64,000 nucleotides of DNA from Asterias amurensis (GCF_032118995.1 NC_092651.1:16431349-16495348); one strand, 5' to 3'. Shown: positions 21,371 through 34,515, counted from the first letter of the stretch. The notes: generated from the sequence alone by a model not told the origin. Program-made: numbers and translations.

Positions 21371-22947
21371 CAGTGCACGCTGCAAAAAGGGTATAAAAGT
21401 GGGCACATACCAGATTTTATTCAGTTGTTACATTGCAATTCCAATTTGAGATTGAACATTATCAGAGAATTTTTTTACATTTTTGTTAATGTTGTAACTT
21501 CAACAACAATTTGTTATGATCATTATCATAAACAATAATCCAAAAAGGAAAAATGTGTTCCATTTATTTTGAATTACACCCTTGTTGCTAGACGAACAAC
21601 CAATGCACTAATGCCATCCTCAGACAGAATGTTTTCACCATTTCTACTGAATTGCTTCGGTAAATATCTGAACAATATCTCCCCCATCCTAAAGGGCCCT
21701 TCAACGCGGTCTGCCTAACTATAGAGTCAATAGCTCTGTCTATTGATTACGTATTGGTCACCAAATTCAACATGGAGTCCAACATTGTTTAATGTTTCCT
21801 AGGATACCAATGCCGGTGGGTAATGAATGCGTGTCTATAATTGTTGACAATGAATGCCGACTACCGTATAAAGATCGGGTACAAAGTGCACCAGTTATTA
21901 ATCTCATGTTGCCAATTTGTGGGTAATTTTTTTTTTCTGTCAGCTTTGGGCACTCAATTACTTTTTCTCTGTACCGATTTTCATCTTCGTTGAGCATTGA
22001 TTAATACGAGTAATAAAAACCAACCAATTGTATAGAATGTTGGATTGTAAATCTGTTGGTGGATGATCAATTTATAAAAGTTTTGTGAAGTTATGATTAA
22101 TGTGTTTCGGGGAGTTAGTAAAACACAGCTTCATAATGGCACTGGGACTTTGTTCAAATAATGAGTCATTATGATGAATGTAAAGCACCAATGTGAACTT
22201 TTTATAAAGGTCGTGAAATACATTTTCATGGTGATCAAAGAGCTCCTAACCGACATACAAAAGAACTTGATCGATGATATATGTAATTGTGACGATAAAA
22301 AGTACATGTCTACATGAAACTCTGACAAAACCCGCATTAATAATAATTAGGCCTACATCTCACATTGGTACATTACAGAAAATACCAGAAATTAAGACAG
22401 ATAAATTGCTGATTCTGTTGTTAAGTCACATGAAGTCATCATGGGAAAGACCCCATGATCCTCACATAATCGGCAGCATACGTGTTGGCATACGTGTCTT
22501 CCAAGGCTTTAATTTTCAAAGAACAATTGGCCCGTCCTCACTTGATCTCATGCATAAAATAATAATAAACTGTGAACAATTGGGAAAGAAAACCTTAATG
22601 CATAAAAGTGTGCGCTTTCAGATGCATGCATGAGAAAGGCTTCATTTTCAAATTCAATTTTTGGGGAAGAAAATTTCTCTCTCAATGTGAAAGAGTGAAG
22701 AACCACTGTTTTGTCCACCATACCATTCTTGCAAAGAGCCATATGGCGGACAACTCTTTTAAGAGTGACAAACGGGTACTTCAACTCGATTTAGAGTGAA
22801 TCGTTCCAATTTCACTCCGAAAGAGTGATACCGAGTGATTTTCACTCTCAAACGAGCGAAAATGCCACCACTCGGACAAGAGAGTGGAATTTTCTCTCTT
22901 TTGAGTACCAAGTCGTTTCTAATTTTATAAATATTACAAGCTCTCCA
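21371..22947. other. non-coding intergenic stretch
   Basis: No gene, RNA gene or recognised element was identified. 22750-22910 is rich in AGAGTGAAAA/TTTTCACTCT-like inverted words (for example GAGTGATTTTCACTC near 22833), probably the remnant of a small inverted-repeat element. Confidence 0.4.
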
Positions 22948-23120
22948 GGGGTGGATTTCACAAAGGTAGTCCTAACTTGGGACTAGTCCTAGGCAATGCT
23001 AAGAGATAGGACCAGTCCTAAGTTAGGATGAGTTACTGGTCCTAACTTAGGACTGGTCCTATCTCTTAGCATTGCCTAGGACTAGTCCTAAGTTAGGACT
23101 ACCTTTGTGAAATCCACCCC
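22948..23120. mobile_element. near-perfect 173-bp palindrome (hairpin MITE)
   Basis: Two 81-nt arms, GGGGTGGATTTCACAAAGGT onward and their reverse complement, differ by one base that I can see and are separated by an 11-nt loop (TGAGTTACTGG). The interior repeats CCTAACTTAGGACTAG-type words, as in the CAGCCG elements at 6699-6857 and 53008-53180, but the arms are far better matched, implying a recent origin or repair by conversion. Confidence 0.9.
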
Positions 23121-24046
23121 AGTGCTCCTTAATACGAATATATTGTTGACCAATCAAAACAAAACACAAAGATAATCCTGAGCCCTTTTCACATGTACAC
23201 TGTAGGCCTATACTCTATTTTCATACATGGGAATAATTGCCGACCCTTTTACACTTGGATCGCTTGGATTTTTTGTTTTTCAACTTCAAAAACCTTGTTG
23301 TTCGACACCTGATGACGTCATCATGACGTCAGTGTTCGAGTGATGTCTTCATATTGAGGTTCACTTGTCTAATTTGTTGAAGGTGCAATTCAGTTTCAAT
23401 GTACAGTTATGTTTGAGAGAAGAGTTCATCCCTCCATGATAAGCGGTAAAACCCCGAAAAAGTTTAAACGGGCAGCCTGATGAACTCAGAACTTCATGAA
23501 ATGAATGACACTTCGGTCCTGCTGGTGCTTCAAACTTTTTTGACAAGACTGTGGGAAAGACATGTAGAAGTTGTTTATTTTGTTTTAACTTATAGGTTTT
23601 TTTTTCTTGGTTTTTGTTTTCAACTTTGAAAATTTCCAGGGCCTCTTCCCCGGTCACACACCTTGCATGAAGAGTCTTGACGATCGTGCGACCTCAAGTG
23701 TGTGACGGGCTAAAAATAGACCCAACAAAAAAATCTGGACAAGAAAATCTCTTCAAATAAAAGTCACTAAATATTTAAAGAAGCCCTTGAGCACATCAGT
23801 CAAATGTTGTGATAGTGTGTGTGTGTGTAAACAGTAGCTTATAACATTTTGCCAAGCCGGTGTGGAATCTCCTGATAGGAATATCTTCACGGGAGGCGAG
23901 TGGGTTTTCGTTAATCCGTTACCTGGGACGCAGCCGTGTAACTCGTCACCCGACGGCAGTTGAATGGGGAAGGGAAAATGATTGTCATTTTGTATAATGG
24001 TATCTCCAAAATACAAAATTAGAAACTCGTCAAAACCTCAGCCGGT
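23121..24046. other. non-coding intergenic stretch
   Basis: It holds a (GT)n run near 23815-23828 and a CCCGGTCACACACCTTGC...AAGTGTGTGACGGGC inverted pair at about 23650-23712. The open minus frame at 23361-23657 has no recognisable domain and is not called a gene. Confidence 0.4.
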
Positions 24047-24428
24047 TTAAAGACCCTGGACACTATTGGTAATTGTCAAAGACCAGTCTGCTCACTTGGT
24101 GTATGCATAAAATAACAAACCTGTGAAAATTTGAATTAAATTGGTCGTCGAAGCTGCGCCAGATAATCATGAAAGAAAAACACCCTTGTAACACAAAGTT
24201 GTGTGCTTTCAGATGCTTGATTTCGAGACCTCAAATTCTAAATCATAGGTCTCAAAATCAAATTCGCGGAAAATTACCTCTTTCTCGAAAACTCCGTCAC
24301 TTCAGAGGGAGCCGTTTCTCACAATGTTTTATACCATCAACCTCTCCCTAAGCTTTTACTCGCTTCCAAGTAAGGTTTTATGGTAATTTTTTTTTATAGT
24401 AATTACCAATAGTGTCCACTGCCTTTAA
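24047..24428. mobile_element. family A MITE
   Basis: From TTAAAGACCCTGGACAC to GTGTCCACTGCCTTTAA, about 382 bp, with the standard internal blocks (AAAATTTGAATTAAATTGG, then GAGGGAGCCGTTTCTCACAA). Confidence 0.82.
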
Positions 24429-24767
24429 GTCAGCCATTCATTATAACAAATAATTATGACCGCTTTGCTCCCGTATAGTAATAACATCTTGCTTGTTACC
24501 ATTGAGGTAGTTCTTGGGGAGCAATGTCATATCGGCATTTTCAAACAAAATTAGTTAACTCTGTTCAAAGTAGATGCTCTGCCGACATCAATAAAAGAAT
24601 TATTCAAGTAAAGTAAAGTAAAGTCTGTCCCTGCCAACATACATTCCTCACCAGGTCGATGTAATACAGTTTTATTTGCATCAAACGACTGAGAATTGCT
24701 CAAGACTATTCCTAAGACTTTGCCCACAGGTTATTCTCTCGCGCTCTCTAGATGGCAATTAGTAGGC

Positions 24768-24937
24768 CTACTCCTGGGTGGAGAGAAGTAATTATGATAT
24801 TGAGTTGAGGGAAGCAAGTGTGGTAACGTCCCTTGCTCAAGGAAACCAGTGTCGTGCGAACAAGCCAGGGGTCGAACTTCAGCCCCCTTCGGTAACTTTT
24901 AATCCGGCACCATTGACCGTTCGGCCTCGACGACCCA
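24768..24937 (-). repeat. diverged SINE fragment
   Basis: CTCCTGGGTGGAGAGAAGTA, TCCCTTGCTCAAGGAAAC and GGGGTCGAAC followed by the ACCGTTCGGCCTCGACGAC head are diverged forms of the SINE body, B-box region and tRNA-like head seen at 15174-15540. Confidence 0.6.
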
Positions 24938-27430
24938 ACTAAGAATAATGAAACCAACATAAAACGGCCGTCGAAACTGACCGTTATCATTGCTCGGCGT
25001 GATGGTCGCAGCACGACTGACCATAACTTACTAAACCACTACTTAACGTTCCAACTTCAGGCATGCAAAACCAAAATAGTGTTTTGTCTTATTTATAGCC
25101 ACAAATTTCAAGGATTTTCCCCCAATTTCCGCCAAGGAAACAAAGTACAAGTTTCTTGGTGTAAGACGTTAACTTTCTTCAAGTGGTGGAGGAAATGTGC
25201 CATCCTCTTATCCCCCAGGCCACAACTGAAAGAGGGGCATTTCTGGCATCCTTACAAGTGAGCAACATAAAGAGAAGCGTCCGACGATAAGGCTTGGAAG
25301 ACAAGAAGAACAACATCTTGGAGATTGTAAACACGGCCCATTACGGGATATCCACAAGGACCAATAGAGAATAAAGACCCAGTGTTCGTATGTGATAAAA
25401 ACCACCAAGGAGAAAAGACCGAGATGTAACATTTTGAAGAGAGAGGAGCCAGAATGTAAAGACTTTTCCATGCATGAAGTAACACAGTCAGGTAGGATAC
25501 CAGTACTGATGGTACACAGAGGTTTCTTTTACCAGCAACTACATGCCTTCACGTGATTTGTTCCGATGGGAGAGACATACTGGTGCGGCAGGGTTTTACT
25601 ACAATAATATGGTAAGGATATTTTGCTTTCTTTGAATGTACCTCTTATTTTACAGATAAAAAAAAAGATTGCTCGTGATGTTAAGATCAAACTTATATTT
25701 TAAAATTGCTAATTGAAAACCTTGCTACAGACAAGTACCGTTGATATCAAATGTCTTTGGAAATCTTTCCACCGGAAAACTGACTTATTGCCCACGAGAA
25801 TCCACAAATATTTTGGTTTTATTTTATTTCGAAGGAGCGGAACTTTAGGCCGTAGTCTATAAGAGTTTTGCTAATTTTTCATAACAAAAATCGAGAATAA
25901 AAGTAAGAAGAACATCGCGCTTGGAACTTTGTTGTTTATTATTTTGATAGCCGCAATCGAAATAATCGAACATGCACGAATCTAATAATAACAAAACATG
26001 AAAAGATGTTCCCCAGAGCACCATATTATTTTCACAGGTTGTTGTGTATTGCGTGTACGGTATCGAAACCAAGAAGACGTAGTTAAAACTTTTACCATGT
26101 TATTTTTAATTTACCGTGGACATGTTTCAGTAAAACACGTTTATTGAAAATGTCATGACCGAACGTGTATAATATTCTCAGAGCTGTGGGCTGTTAATGC
26201 ATTCATTATGATCCTTTATTGAACATGGCACCAACACAATGACGTAATAAGATCTCGTAAACCATTTTTGACGCATGAACCAATGTCAGAAACTTGAAAG
26301 AAACCAGCTGGGTATTGCCATTTCTTTATCATACCGTGTCGTGATTTTGAACAGAAAAAGGGCTTAAGGAAACATTGCAGAATTTGTTTTAAAAAAAAAC
26401 TCGTTTTGTTAAAATAAAACTATACACTGTTATGTCTAATGTTGGTGATGTAGAAAACATCCCATGAAGTATTTTTCTCTGAAATATCATATTTGGTGAG
26501 AAATTAATAAAACCAATTAATTTCCCGTTTTTGGTTTATATCGTTCAGTGAGCGGTTTACTCATTTTTTTTTTAACTCGATGTCATGCATAACGTGTCAT
26601 CGGTTTTCACTGTTTTCTCGCGACCCATGGATGGCCGAATCTCAAACTTCTACAGGTTTGTCAGTCTATGTATAATGGTGGATTACATAAAGTGCTTACA
26701 CTGCCAGCAACTGTTTCGTTAACAAAAAACAATTTTGTATGGTTCCTTTGCTTTCACTCCCGGATGCTGTCGGTCCGGGAGCCTCGACGATTTCACCAAC
26801 AATACATTATTTTTCTCGTTGTGCAGTTTGAATATTCCCGTTCAATGCACTTTTCTATGTCGATTTACTGGTTCATCAATCTCAAATATATTCATTGTAA
26901 AATAAAGTCATGTTTTGCTCTTAACCGTATACAAACACTCAATTTAGCTCTAGAGTTCAGGGACGGGGGGAAAGCCCAAATTGAATCAATTGTTTGGTTG
27001 ATTGGATCATGGATCTACCATTGTCGGTAGGTGGTTGGCGAGTTTAATTGGACTAGAAGGATTTCACAGATCTTGTTGTTGTTGTTGTTGTCAGAAGCTG
27101 CTTATAAAGAACCAGGACAAGCTTCTTAATTAATGGGCAATGACGTAGGCCTACTAAATATTTTAATGGGATTTGAGGCCTTGCACCATGCGTACTTGCC
27201 AGGTAAAGTTTGTTTTTACTGCCGCGGTATAGATTTTTTGGGAAATATATACATGTATATTACACAGAACTTGTTTCAAAACCGGATTGGTTTTTTTCTG
27301 ACAGTCTTATCTTCCGAGAGCCTCATTTTAATGATCAGATGACTCGCATTAAACCTTTGTTCTGTTTTCGTTCTTTAGACCCAATGTTGAGCAATTCACG
27401 GACGGTGACGATTTAGGATCCGTAAAAGTG
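24938..27430. other. non-coding stretch upstream of the 27.6-kb gene
   Basis: No conserved protein block was found. 25250-25490 is open in two minus-strand frames and has donor-like sequence on both strands, but no frame shows a recognisable domain. A short (TTG)n run is at about 27075-27090. The 3' end may include regulatory DNA of the downstream gene. Confidence 0.35.
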
Positions 27431-27435
27431 ACGCA

Positions 27436-27443
27436 TATAAAAG
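27436..27443 (+). promoter_or_regulatory. TATA box of the 27.6-kb gene
   Basis: TATAAAAG lies 211 bp upstream of the ATG at 27647, followed by a GC-richer stretch (GCGGGCAATTCTACAC). Placing the start of transcription near 27465-27470 gives a 5' UTR of about 180 nt without an intron. Assigned from sequence alone. Confidence 0.55.
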
Positions 27444-27646
27444 GCGGGCAATTCTACACTCTTCCCGGATACAGCATCGAAGAGTGTCTCCAACAACGTG
27501 TCAAATATCAAGCAATGACAATACCGCTGTGAGAAATATCAGATTGTGGTTTGTTCTTCGTGAAAGACAACTTAGTTTGTCTAGCCGTTGACCTTTCCCC
27601 CAACGTGTCTGTGTAAATTTGTATCTAAACCTTTCGGTTGCCAACC

Positions 27647-30600
27647 ATGGATAACACGGCTACGTTGGTTACGGGCAACACCGAGCGGACGGTTAGTCTG
27701 AGTTTGTCTAGCGCCAAGGAGAGAGCAGCAGGAAAAGCCCTGATGGGGCTACGGAACCTCAAGCCGGATGACATTGGCATGCTGAGGTACACCCGTGCCT
27801 CAGAGCTCGAGACACAGGTGAAATGCAGCAACCACGCCCATGATATCAGTTCGAAGAAACAGGTGGATCTCTGGCACCGTGACCAGAGGATCGCCGTGGG
27901 GAAACTTGCCCGTGGACAGCAGAAGATGTTCCGGAACCTCATACGAGTTCAGAATGACAAGAGGCGCATACAGAGACAGGCACGTATACGAAAACAGAAA
28001 GAGGTACAGAACGAACTGAGGGAGAAGGCAGTGAGGGATAGAGAAGAGGCACAGAATAGGTTGAGGAATATGATCATGGCTGAAGCGATGCAGCAGGAGG
28101 AGGTACCGATGAAAGAGTCAATTCTCCCCGTCAAGTCACCTCGTCGACTTCCCGAGATAAATGAAAAGCCCGATATGGAGTTTGCCATGGCAAACGAAGA
28201 TCTTCACAGTGAAAGTGGTGAACAAAATGAACGTGGTAAGTCGTCAAATCATTCCATGGCCGACGATAATTCACAAGTACTAAAAACAGAGAAGCAGATC
28301 CCATCGACTGTGACTCCATCATCATCATCATCATCATCAACTTCACCACACTTGCCATCACACAACCAACCCTCCACAACTCAAGTACCATCAACTATAC
28401 AACAACGAGAAGAGTCACAGATATTGGAAGAGGTTTCAAAAGCCAACTTGCCTTTCATTCGTACTGACACTGAACGATCTTTTGTTCCAGACATGGGTCA
28501 TCTTATCTCCAAACCTCATTTTTCTAGGGAGGCTAAAAACTCAAGTGGGAATCCCAAACTTTTAGACCTAAGAGCATCGCTCCGAGACAAAGGAGAACAT
28601 GATCGTTTGGACGTGAATCCAAATAAAGTTTTGCCTGGTATAAGCAGTTCAACAAACAGACACTCATACCCTCATCCAGAAAGTGGAGAAACATTTGAAA
28701 GAAAAAAGTTTCATGATTCCGTGTTCGACGATGACGTCATGATGACGGGACGCTCAACCAAAGAGCCAAGAAAGGACACAAAAAAGCGACGCAAACCATC
28801 CACCGAACTTGGTGAACTCCGAGACGGGAAACACAAGTACCACATCGGGATCGCCAATCGCTCCTTCCGCGTACCGGTCTACCAAGCCCCGGTGGTGACC
28901 AGCGTGGTGCGGTATCAGCGAAACAGCGAGGGTAGTTTGGTACCGAGTGAGGTGGCCGTCAAGCCGGCTGCTGAGGAGTACAAGCTACCGTCTCGACGGG
29001 CTGAGTACATGGTGGAGAAGGCGCTGGAGTGGGAGAAGAGGAGGGAGGATGTGCGGCAGAGAAAACTTCAAAGTTTCATCGGCAGAATGAAGGAAATTGG
29101 TAAGATAGTAACAAAACTGGGGCTCTGTACTCATAACATATTAACAATTTTGCAATTTTGCATCTTCTAGCACGAAATTATGCAAATTATGCAAATGTCA
29201 AAATTGTTAAATATAAGTAAAAAGCCCCAGTTACTGGGTCTAGTAATACACTATTTTACGGCGACAAATCCAATTCCTATGTATTTTGGACAGGTGAGTT
29301 GTGTGGATTAAATTCCATCGGTAACATTTTCACAATGCAAGTTTTTTTAAAAGTATTATACAGGTTTGGTTATAGGATAAAAGTCATCATTGTTTACCTT
29401 TCGTCTTGAAGCTTACTGGTATGAAGTTAATGTTTTTTTCTGTGAAATAATTATGTCCCTCTGAAATAAAGTCACATTCAAGAATATACTGTATCTGAAA
29501 CTTATACAGCCAAAACAGTTGATTTCAGGTGGTTGCAAACAAAATTAAGGACAATGTGTTTACATCATGTGCACAAGTTTGTGCATGTTTTTCACAAAGT
29601 TTCACACTGACGAAAATTTGGGCTAATCCGGTGTGTGCACACAACGGTTTAGCCCGAATTTCACAAGATTGTTATTTCATGTTTGATCCCCATGTTGATC
29701 GCCAAAACATGAACACTGTCTGAGACTATGTTTTTTTCAGATCTGAATCGTGTATAATAGGCGTATACCTTTAATATTTATTTATTATTCAACCTTAGGC
29801 AACGGCTACGCAATTAAGATTCTTTGAAATGTCAAATACCGTCTATAGTATAAGTTACAGCATATCCATTATGACAGTTTTTCTCAGCAGACGAAAATGA
29901 TATGAACACCGTCTGGGATTTGACAAAAGCAAACTGTGACCTCGCACAACTTTTTTGTATCATGCCTAGAAAGGTCAGCCACAGGCGACTGATACTTGAT
30001 GAGATCTCACTATCCTGTTTCAGATTCCAAATAAAGAGATTTCTTTGCGTCAAGCAAAATGTTTTCCATAACCACTTCTTCACAAAAGATTCAAATGTGT
30101 TATTTTTCCTGTCTGCTAACGAGGAGGTATTGTGCTGGCAATTCAGTGTTTCTTTGAGAGGGGCGTTGGAAGGAAGTTACTTCGAATCTCAGAAATAAAA
30201 GACATTGAAAACTTGACTGTTCGAAACGTCGAGACTTCACTTGTCCCTTCCAGTTCCACTCTCCTAAAGAGATTTTACTCATGGCTAGCTGTCACCAGTA
30301 GGCCTAACCCAATTTCTTGATTGCACCGCACGATCCGATATACACAACTAAACGCATCTCTACTCTCCTCACAATTTAACTCTCATGGTTGAAGTGACAA
30401 TAGAGAACAATCATAATGTGAGACGACAGTGGCCCATTAACAGCAAACATCACAACCAATTAACTCATCAAGTATCCACACATTAATCAAACAATCCAAG
30501 CGCGATTGCTCGGTAATTAAAAACACTACGCTGGTATTTCACTAATTGGGTGGGAAGGCTGTAGGCAGTTTGATTACAGTGACGTAATATAATTTTCATC

Positions 30601-31469
30601 GAGTGGTGAAAAGTGTAACGCCGTAAAATGACGGATAGCTCCCCCATGTATAAATCTGTGCCCAATATTAACAGAAGTAAAGCATTTCGATGCTTATTGT
30701 TGCTTATTTATAAAGTCATAAAATCATGAGTAACTGTAAAATGAGATGCAGTGACTGTTCAGTCAGATTCACTGACTGAAATATACAACCGACTGTAGAG
30801 CTGCGCAGAAAACGATGCTTATCAATTCTCTGTTAAACACCAATTATCAGAACCCGGTATTGGACTGTTATGCTGCCTACAATGTTTTTCTTCTAGAAAG
30901 CACAGTTGGTTTTTGTGGTTTAGCTCTCACTTATTTTTGCTTTCACGCAAGTCAGCCCTCACGCGGTCCAAAGTACTGCGATTTTTGCAAAGAAATCCAA
31001 CCAATATCACATTATTATTGGAGGGGAGTAAACATGATTTATTTTTTAAATTGCAGAACGAAAGGAGAAGCTCGAGTCTAGGTTAGCAGCCAGCCTCGAT
31101 TCCACCAGACAAACAACTTCCTTCCACCACCATCGCCAATCCCACCTTCTTCCCAAAGACCGCTCCCCTCCCCCAATCACCAATCGCCGACCCACCATGG
31201 CCGGCGAGTCGCTGGAGGCCTACCACATCAAGGGTGATGTGAACGACCCAAAGAACTGCCGGTACTTGCGCCTGAGTGAGGAGGATGGGGTACCGGGTGG
31301 TAGTGAAGATCGCGGCAGAGGGAAGCTTGGGGAGGCTACTAAGAAGAGGGGTGGTAGAGGTAGCAGACGCCAGTCTAGCTGGGGACTAGTGGGTGTGCCA
31401 CGAGGGTTCACTGTTGCTGAGAACACGCATGACACCCACATTGCTCATCACCATAATGTTATTACTTAA
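27647..31469 (+). CDS. unrecognised coiled-coil/low-complexity protein, 2 exons, 621 aa
   Basis: Exon 1 is 27647-29099 and exon 2 is 31057-31469, joined in phase 1 (ATT G / AA CGA) by a GTAAGA donor and a TTGCAG acceptor. The ATG at 27647 has the context CCAACCATGG. I recognise no family. Visible features: a basic, Q/R/E-rich helical segment at about residues 85-150 (RGQQKMFRNLIRVQNDKRR) that should form a coiled coil; a Ser run at about 215-221 encoded by a TCA repeat; a disordered centre; a better-ordered block at about 415-480 (YHIGIANRSFRVPVYQ, VVRYQRN); and a second helical RK/E-rich segment crossing the splice junction. The tail carries HHH and GRGSRRQSS motifs and an HHHNVIT end. Codon use is even and GC-richer than the surroundings, supporting real coding. 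Function unknown. Confidence 0.82.
29396..29735 (+). repeat. dispersed repeat, second copy of the 1598-1912 element
   Basis: It shares TATGTCCCTCTGAAAT, AAATTAAGGACAATGTGTTT and AACATGAACACTGTCTG in the same order. It lies in the intron of the 27.6-kb gene. Confidence 0.65.
29736..31056. other. intronic stretch of the 27.6-kb gene
   Basis: AT-rich and non-coding. 30210-30300 (TTCGAAACGTCGAGACTTCA, then CTCCTAAAGAGATTTTACTC) is related to the inverted-repeat pieces at 14400-14870 and 51270-51350. Nothing else was identified. Confidence 0.4.
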
Positions 31470-31514
31470 TGTGATATTAGCCATTAGAATGTCTTTGCTT
31501 GCCACAAAATTACC

Positions 31515-31711
31515 TGTGCCCAATTTCATAAAGCTGTTATAAGCATGTACTCAAAATGTATACATTTTCTTTACTAAGGAAACAATTGATTGGGCGGCAC
31601 CAGTTGCAAATACATGTAAACTTTAAGGATATTTCATAACCAGTTCATCTGTTAAAAAAAAACTGAGCTCAGCAAGTATTAATGACTATAGGCTTTATGA
31701 AATTGGGCCCT
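31515..31711. mobile_element. hairpin element, CCCAATTTCATA family
   Basis: The left end TGCCCAATTTCATAAAGCTG and right end GGCTTTATGAAATTGGGCCC are inverted. The interior is non-coding. Same family as 19440-20232, 32318-32580, 55514-55757, 57518-57712, 58008-58200 and 59401-59503. Confidence 0.75.
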
Positions 31712-32317
31712 GTTTGGAAGAGATGGGCTTTGAATGAGTTTTTATGACAAGTCATGATTTTCTTTCCGTTTAAAGGAGACTTGATTGTGAAAAAGGGCTG
31801 AACTACATTGTGATTTTTCTGAGGGCTCCAATATCGGAAATCAGAATCACTGCTATATTTTACTAATTTCATTCTTATCATAGAATTCTGATACAATACT
31901 AATCATGCTGCACATTGTCATAATTATCTAAATCAGCATGTACAAATCAGATAGAGCTTTTATAATCTGCTTTGGGGTGGGGGGGGGGGCTGAAAAGCTA
32001 TCCAGGGGAGCTGTTATGTATTTATATCACATTAATATCAGTACACCCTGGTGCTTGCTGTAAACCAATGCTATTAGGTGTTATTGTTATTATTGTTTTA
32101 ATTTATTATTTCATTAAAAAAAATTCAATTTATTAGTCAACAAAAATCAGTTTACTCAGAGAAGAACACTTTCAAACCCAACATGCAGAAAACTTTTATC
32201 AGGAGAGTCTGTCATAGCGCCCTCTTTTGACTTAATCTCCTTTAGCCCATTCTGTGCACAGGCAACGGTATTGGCTTGCAACACTAAAAATCCATGATAA
32301 CCTAATAGTATAGATAC

Positions 32318-32580
32318 AGGGCCCAATTTCATTAAGCAGCTAAGCAAAACATATTTTGCTTACTAGAACAGGGTTATCGGTTAAAATAACATGTCACATG
32401 TGAAATTTTTGACTTGTATCCTGCTTATTTCTGCTAAGCATAAATTTGATAAGCAACATTTTCTGATTCAACAACTCTTTGAATATGGTAACTGTATGGT
32501 TACCTATTTTTGCTATGCAAAAGTTTTTCGTGCTAAGCAAGTTTTTGGGCTTACAGGCCTTATGATCAGAACCAAGGCCA
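32318..32580. mobile_element. hairpin element, CCCAATTTCATA family
   Basis: It begins CAGGGCCCAATTTCATTAAG, carries TAAGCA/TGCTTA words throughout (TTTCTGCTAAGCATAAATTT), and ends near GGGCTTACAGGCCTTATGAT. The right end is more diverged than the left. Confidence 0.7.
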
Positions 32581-34282
32581 AATATTAAGCATTGAATTAC
32601 ATTTTTGCTTATCCCAGTTTCGACCGGCTACAGCCAAACAAGATCATACCGAGTGTATTTATTAGCACAACACCTTTTTATCGCGATGTTAACAGTTCTG
32701 GAGTTTAAAAAATGACACATTTTGTTGGACGAGGTTGAAATTACTTTCGTCTGTCTATTTTCACTTTATTTGTTTATTCCTAAGATCTATACTGTACAAT
32801 ATTATTCAAAGGTTACAACACTTCAACTAAAACAAAGTCAATTTGTTTCTCAAGTGGCTGCCACTAAATTAAAATTGAAACTTCAAAATGGCAGTGATTT
32901 TGTTTCAGAAACATTACAAATTTAACAGTCTTATGACGTTTGATTTTTTATATAGAATTGCCTGAAAATAATTCAAAATATATAATTATTTTCATAGCAT
33001 GAAATTCCAACAAATGTCAAATAATAAATTGCCCTTGAATCATAGCTTCTTACCAGAAGTCGTTTCAATTATAAATTTGAACGTGTCATTACTTGCAATT
33101 TCATAGTACAAGTTCATAATAAATGACAACAATTTTAACAAATAATAATGATTATCAATAATAGTAAAAACAAATTTCCGGTCAAGAAAATTGCATGGAA
33201 AAGGAAGATCATTCATCAACACCAGTTGGGCCAGTACCACAGTTGGGACAGTTTGGAAAGTGAGTAATCATGGCAAAACTTTTTAAGCAAAAGTGCATCA
33301 ATAAAATATTAATTATAATACATTTTTACTTAAAAGGCGATTCATGACATAAACTTCCCAACTGGAATGTTTCAAAGCAAAAATAAAATTATTGTGCTTG
33401 CAAGCATGTATTTTGAGAATTAATATTCACATTTATGGTTTATTATTGACTAAATATCAGTCGTTAACTTTTCCAGTCATAAACTTTGTTTGTGTCCAAT
33501 TGTGGAAAAAATTCCCCCGCCGAATTTCTGGCTTTTGCTTAGCAATTAGAGATGGATTAGCACTTAAGATCAATCTTAGCTCTTTGTAAAATTAAGCCCT
33601 GGTTTTCATCAACAAAGGTATAAACTGTTTTAATCTCAGATAAAAGACCTGCAATTATATTTTATATTTAAAAGACATCACTGATGTAGCTTTACGCTGA
33701 CATTACAGACAGGCATGCAACTGCCTGTTGAAAAAAAAAGAGAAAATTTTTCAAAGGCACAACGCAAGTGCGGAGCGAGGCAGCTGAAACGCCACAGGAC
33801 ATTAGACCCACAATGGTACCCTAGAAAATGTTGAGGTTTATTATGCTCTGAGGTGCGTTGTATGCATGGACTAGGCTCATTTACATTATTGTAGTTGTAC
33901 ATTGTTTGTTGTCAGGTAAATAATTATTAAGCTGAAAAAAAAAAATGATTTTTTTTATATTTTTTAAACGCTTATAATTTTTTTTTTATGCGGAATTCCC
34001 CAGAAACGCAGAAGGTTTGCGTTTGTACAAAAGGGGAAAGCTGAAAGACTGTATAGTGTACAGGAGGAGTGTATTAACATCTGCATCTCGTTTTTAAATA
34101 ATGAGGCTAAAAGTACAGGGGCTGTCCAAGAGTTTCAACATTTCCACGCTCACTCTAAGCGAATGCAGGGGGAAGGGGTCAGAGCCTGGGTAACACTTTG
34201 AAAAGTGAATAAAATGGTGAATTTTGTATCACAAAAATAAATCTATGCTGGCAAAAAACATGAGTACTCCTATAAGCTGAAG
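32581..34282. other. non-coding intergenic stretch
   Basis: AT-rich. 33500-33605 holds weak TTAGC/GCTTAG words of the hairpin family. Several poly-A and poly-T runs lie at 33730-33990. No gene could be supported. Confidence 0.4.
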
Positions 34283-34515
34283 TAGTAGTCCAGTCTAGTT
34301 TCTATACCATCCGCCCTGGTAATAGTTAAAAAGCAGGACAGTTCTTTTCAGAACTGAGAAGTCTCCCGAACCTCCGATTATCTACTCCGCGGCAGTAGAA
34401 TAAAGCAAGACAGGTCCCTAAGAACAACTCTACCTGGCAAGTAGATAGACATATGGTGTTACCGCAAACCAAATGTACATTGATACCTCACCATGCAATG
34501 CCTCAAATCCTATAT
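34283..34515 (+). repeat. dispersed repeat E, second copy
   Basis: Same blocks and order as 4217-4447, including GGTGTTACCGCAAACCAAAT and GCAATGCCTCAAATCCTATA. Confidence 0.7.

Noticed and set aside
23361-23657. 98-codon minus-strand open frame
   Set aside because: No homology, no splice context, and base composition like the surrounding intergenic DNA.
25208-25490. Open minus-strand frames with a donor-like end, possible exon
   Set aside because: Two overlapping frames are open on the same strand, neither resembles a known domain, and no partner exon with matching phase was found.
28131-28394. Minus-strand frame with a Met run
   Set aside because: Antisense of the serine-coding TCA repeat in the 27.6-kb gene.
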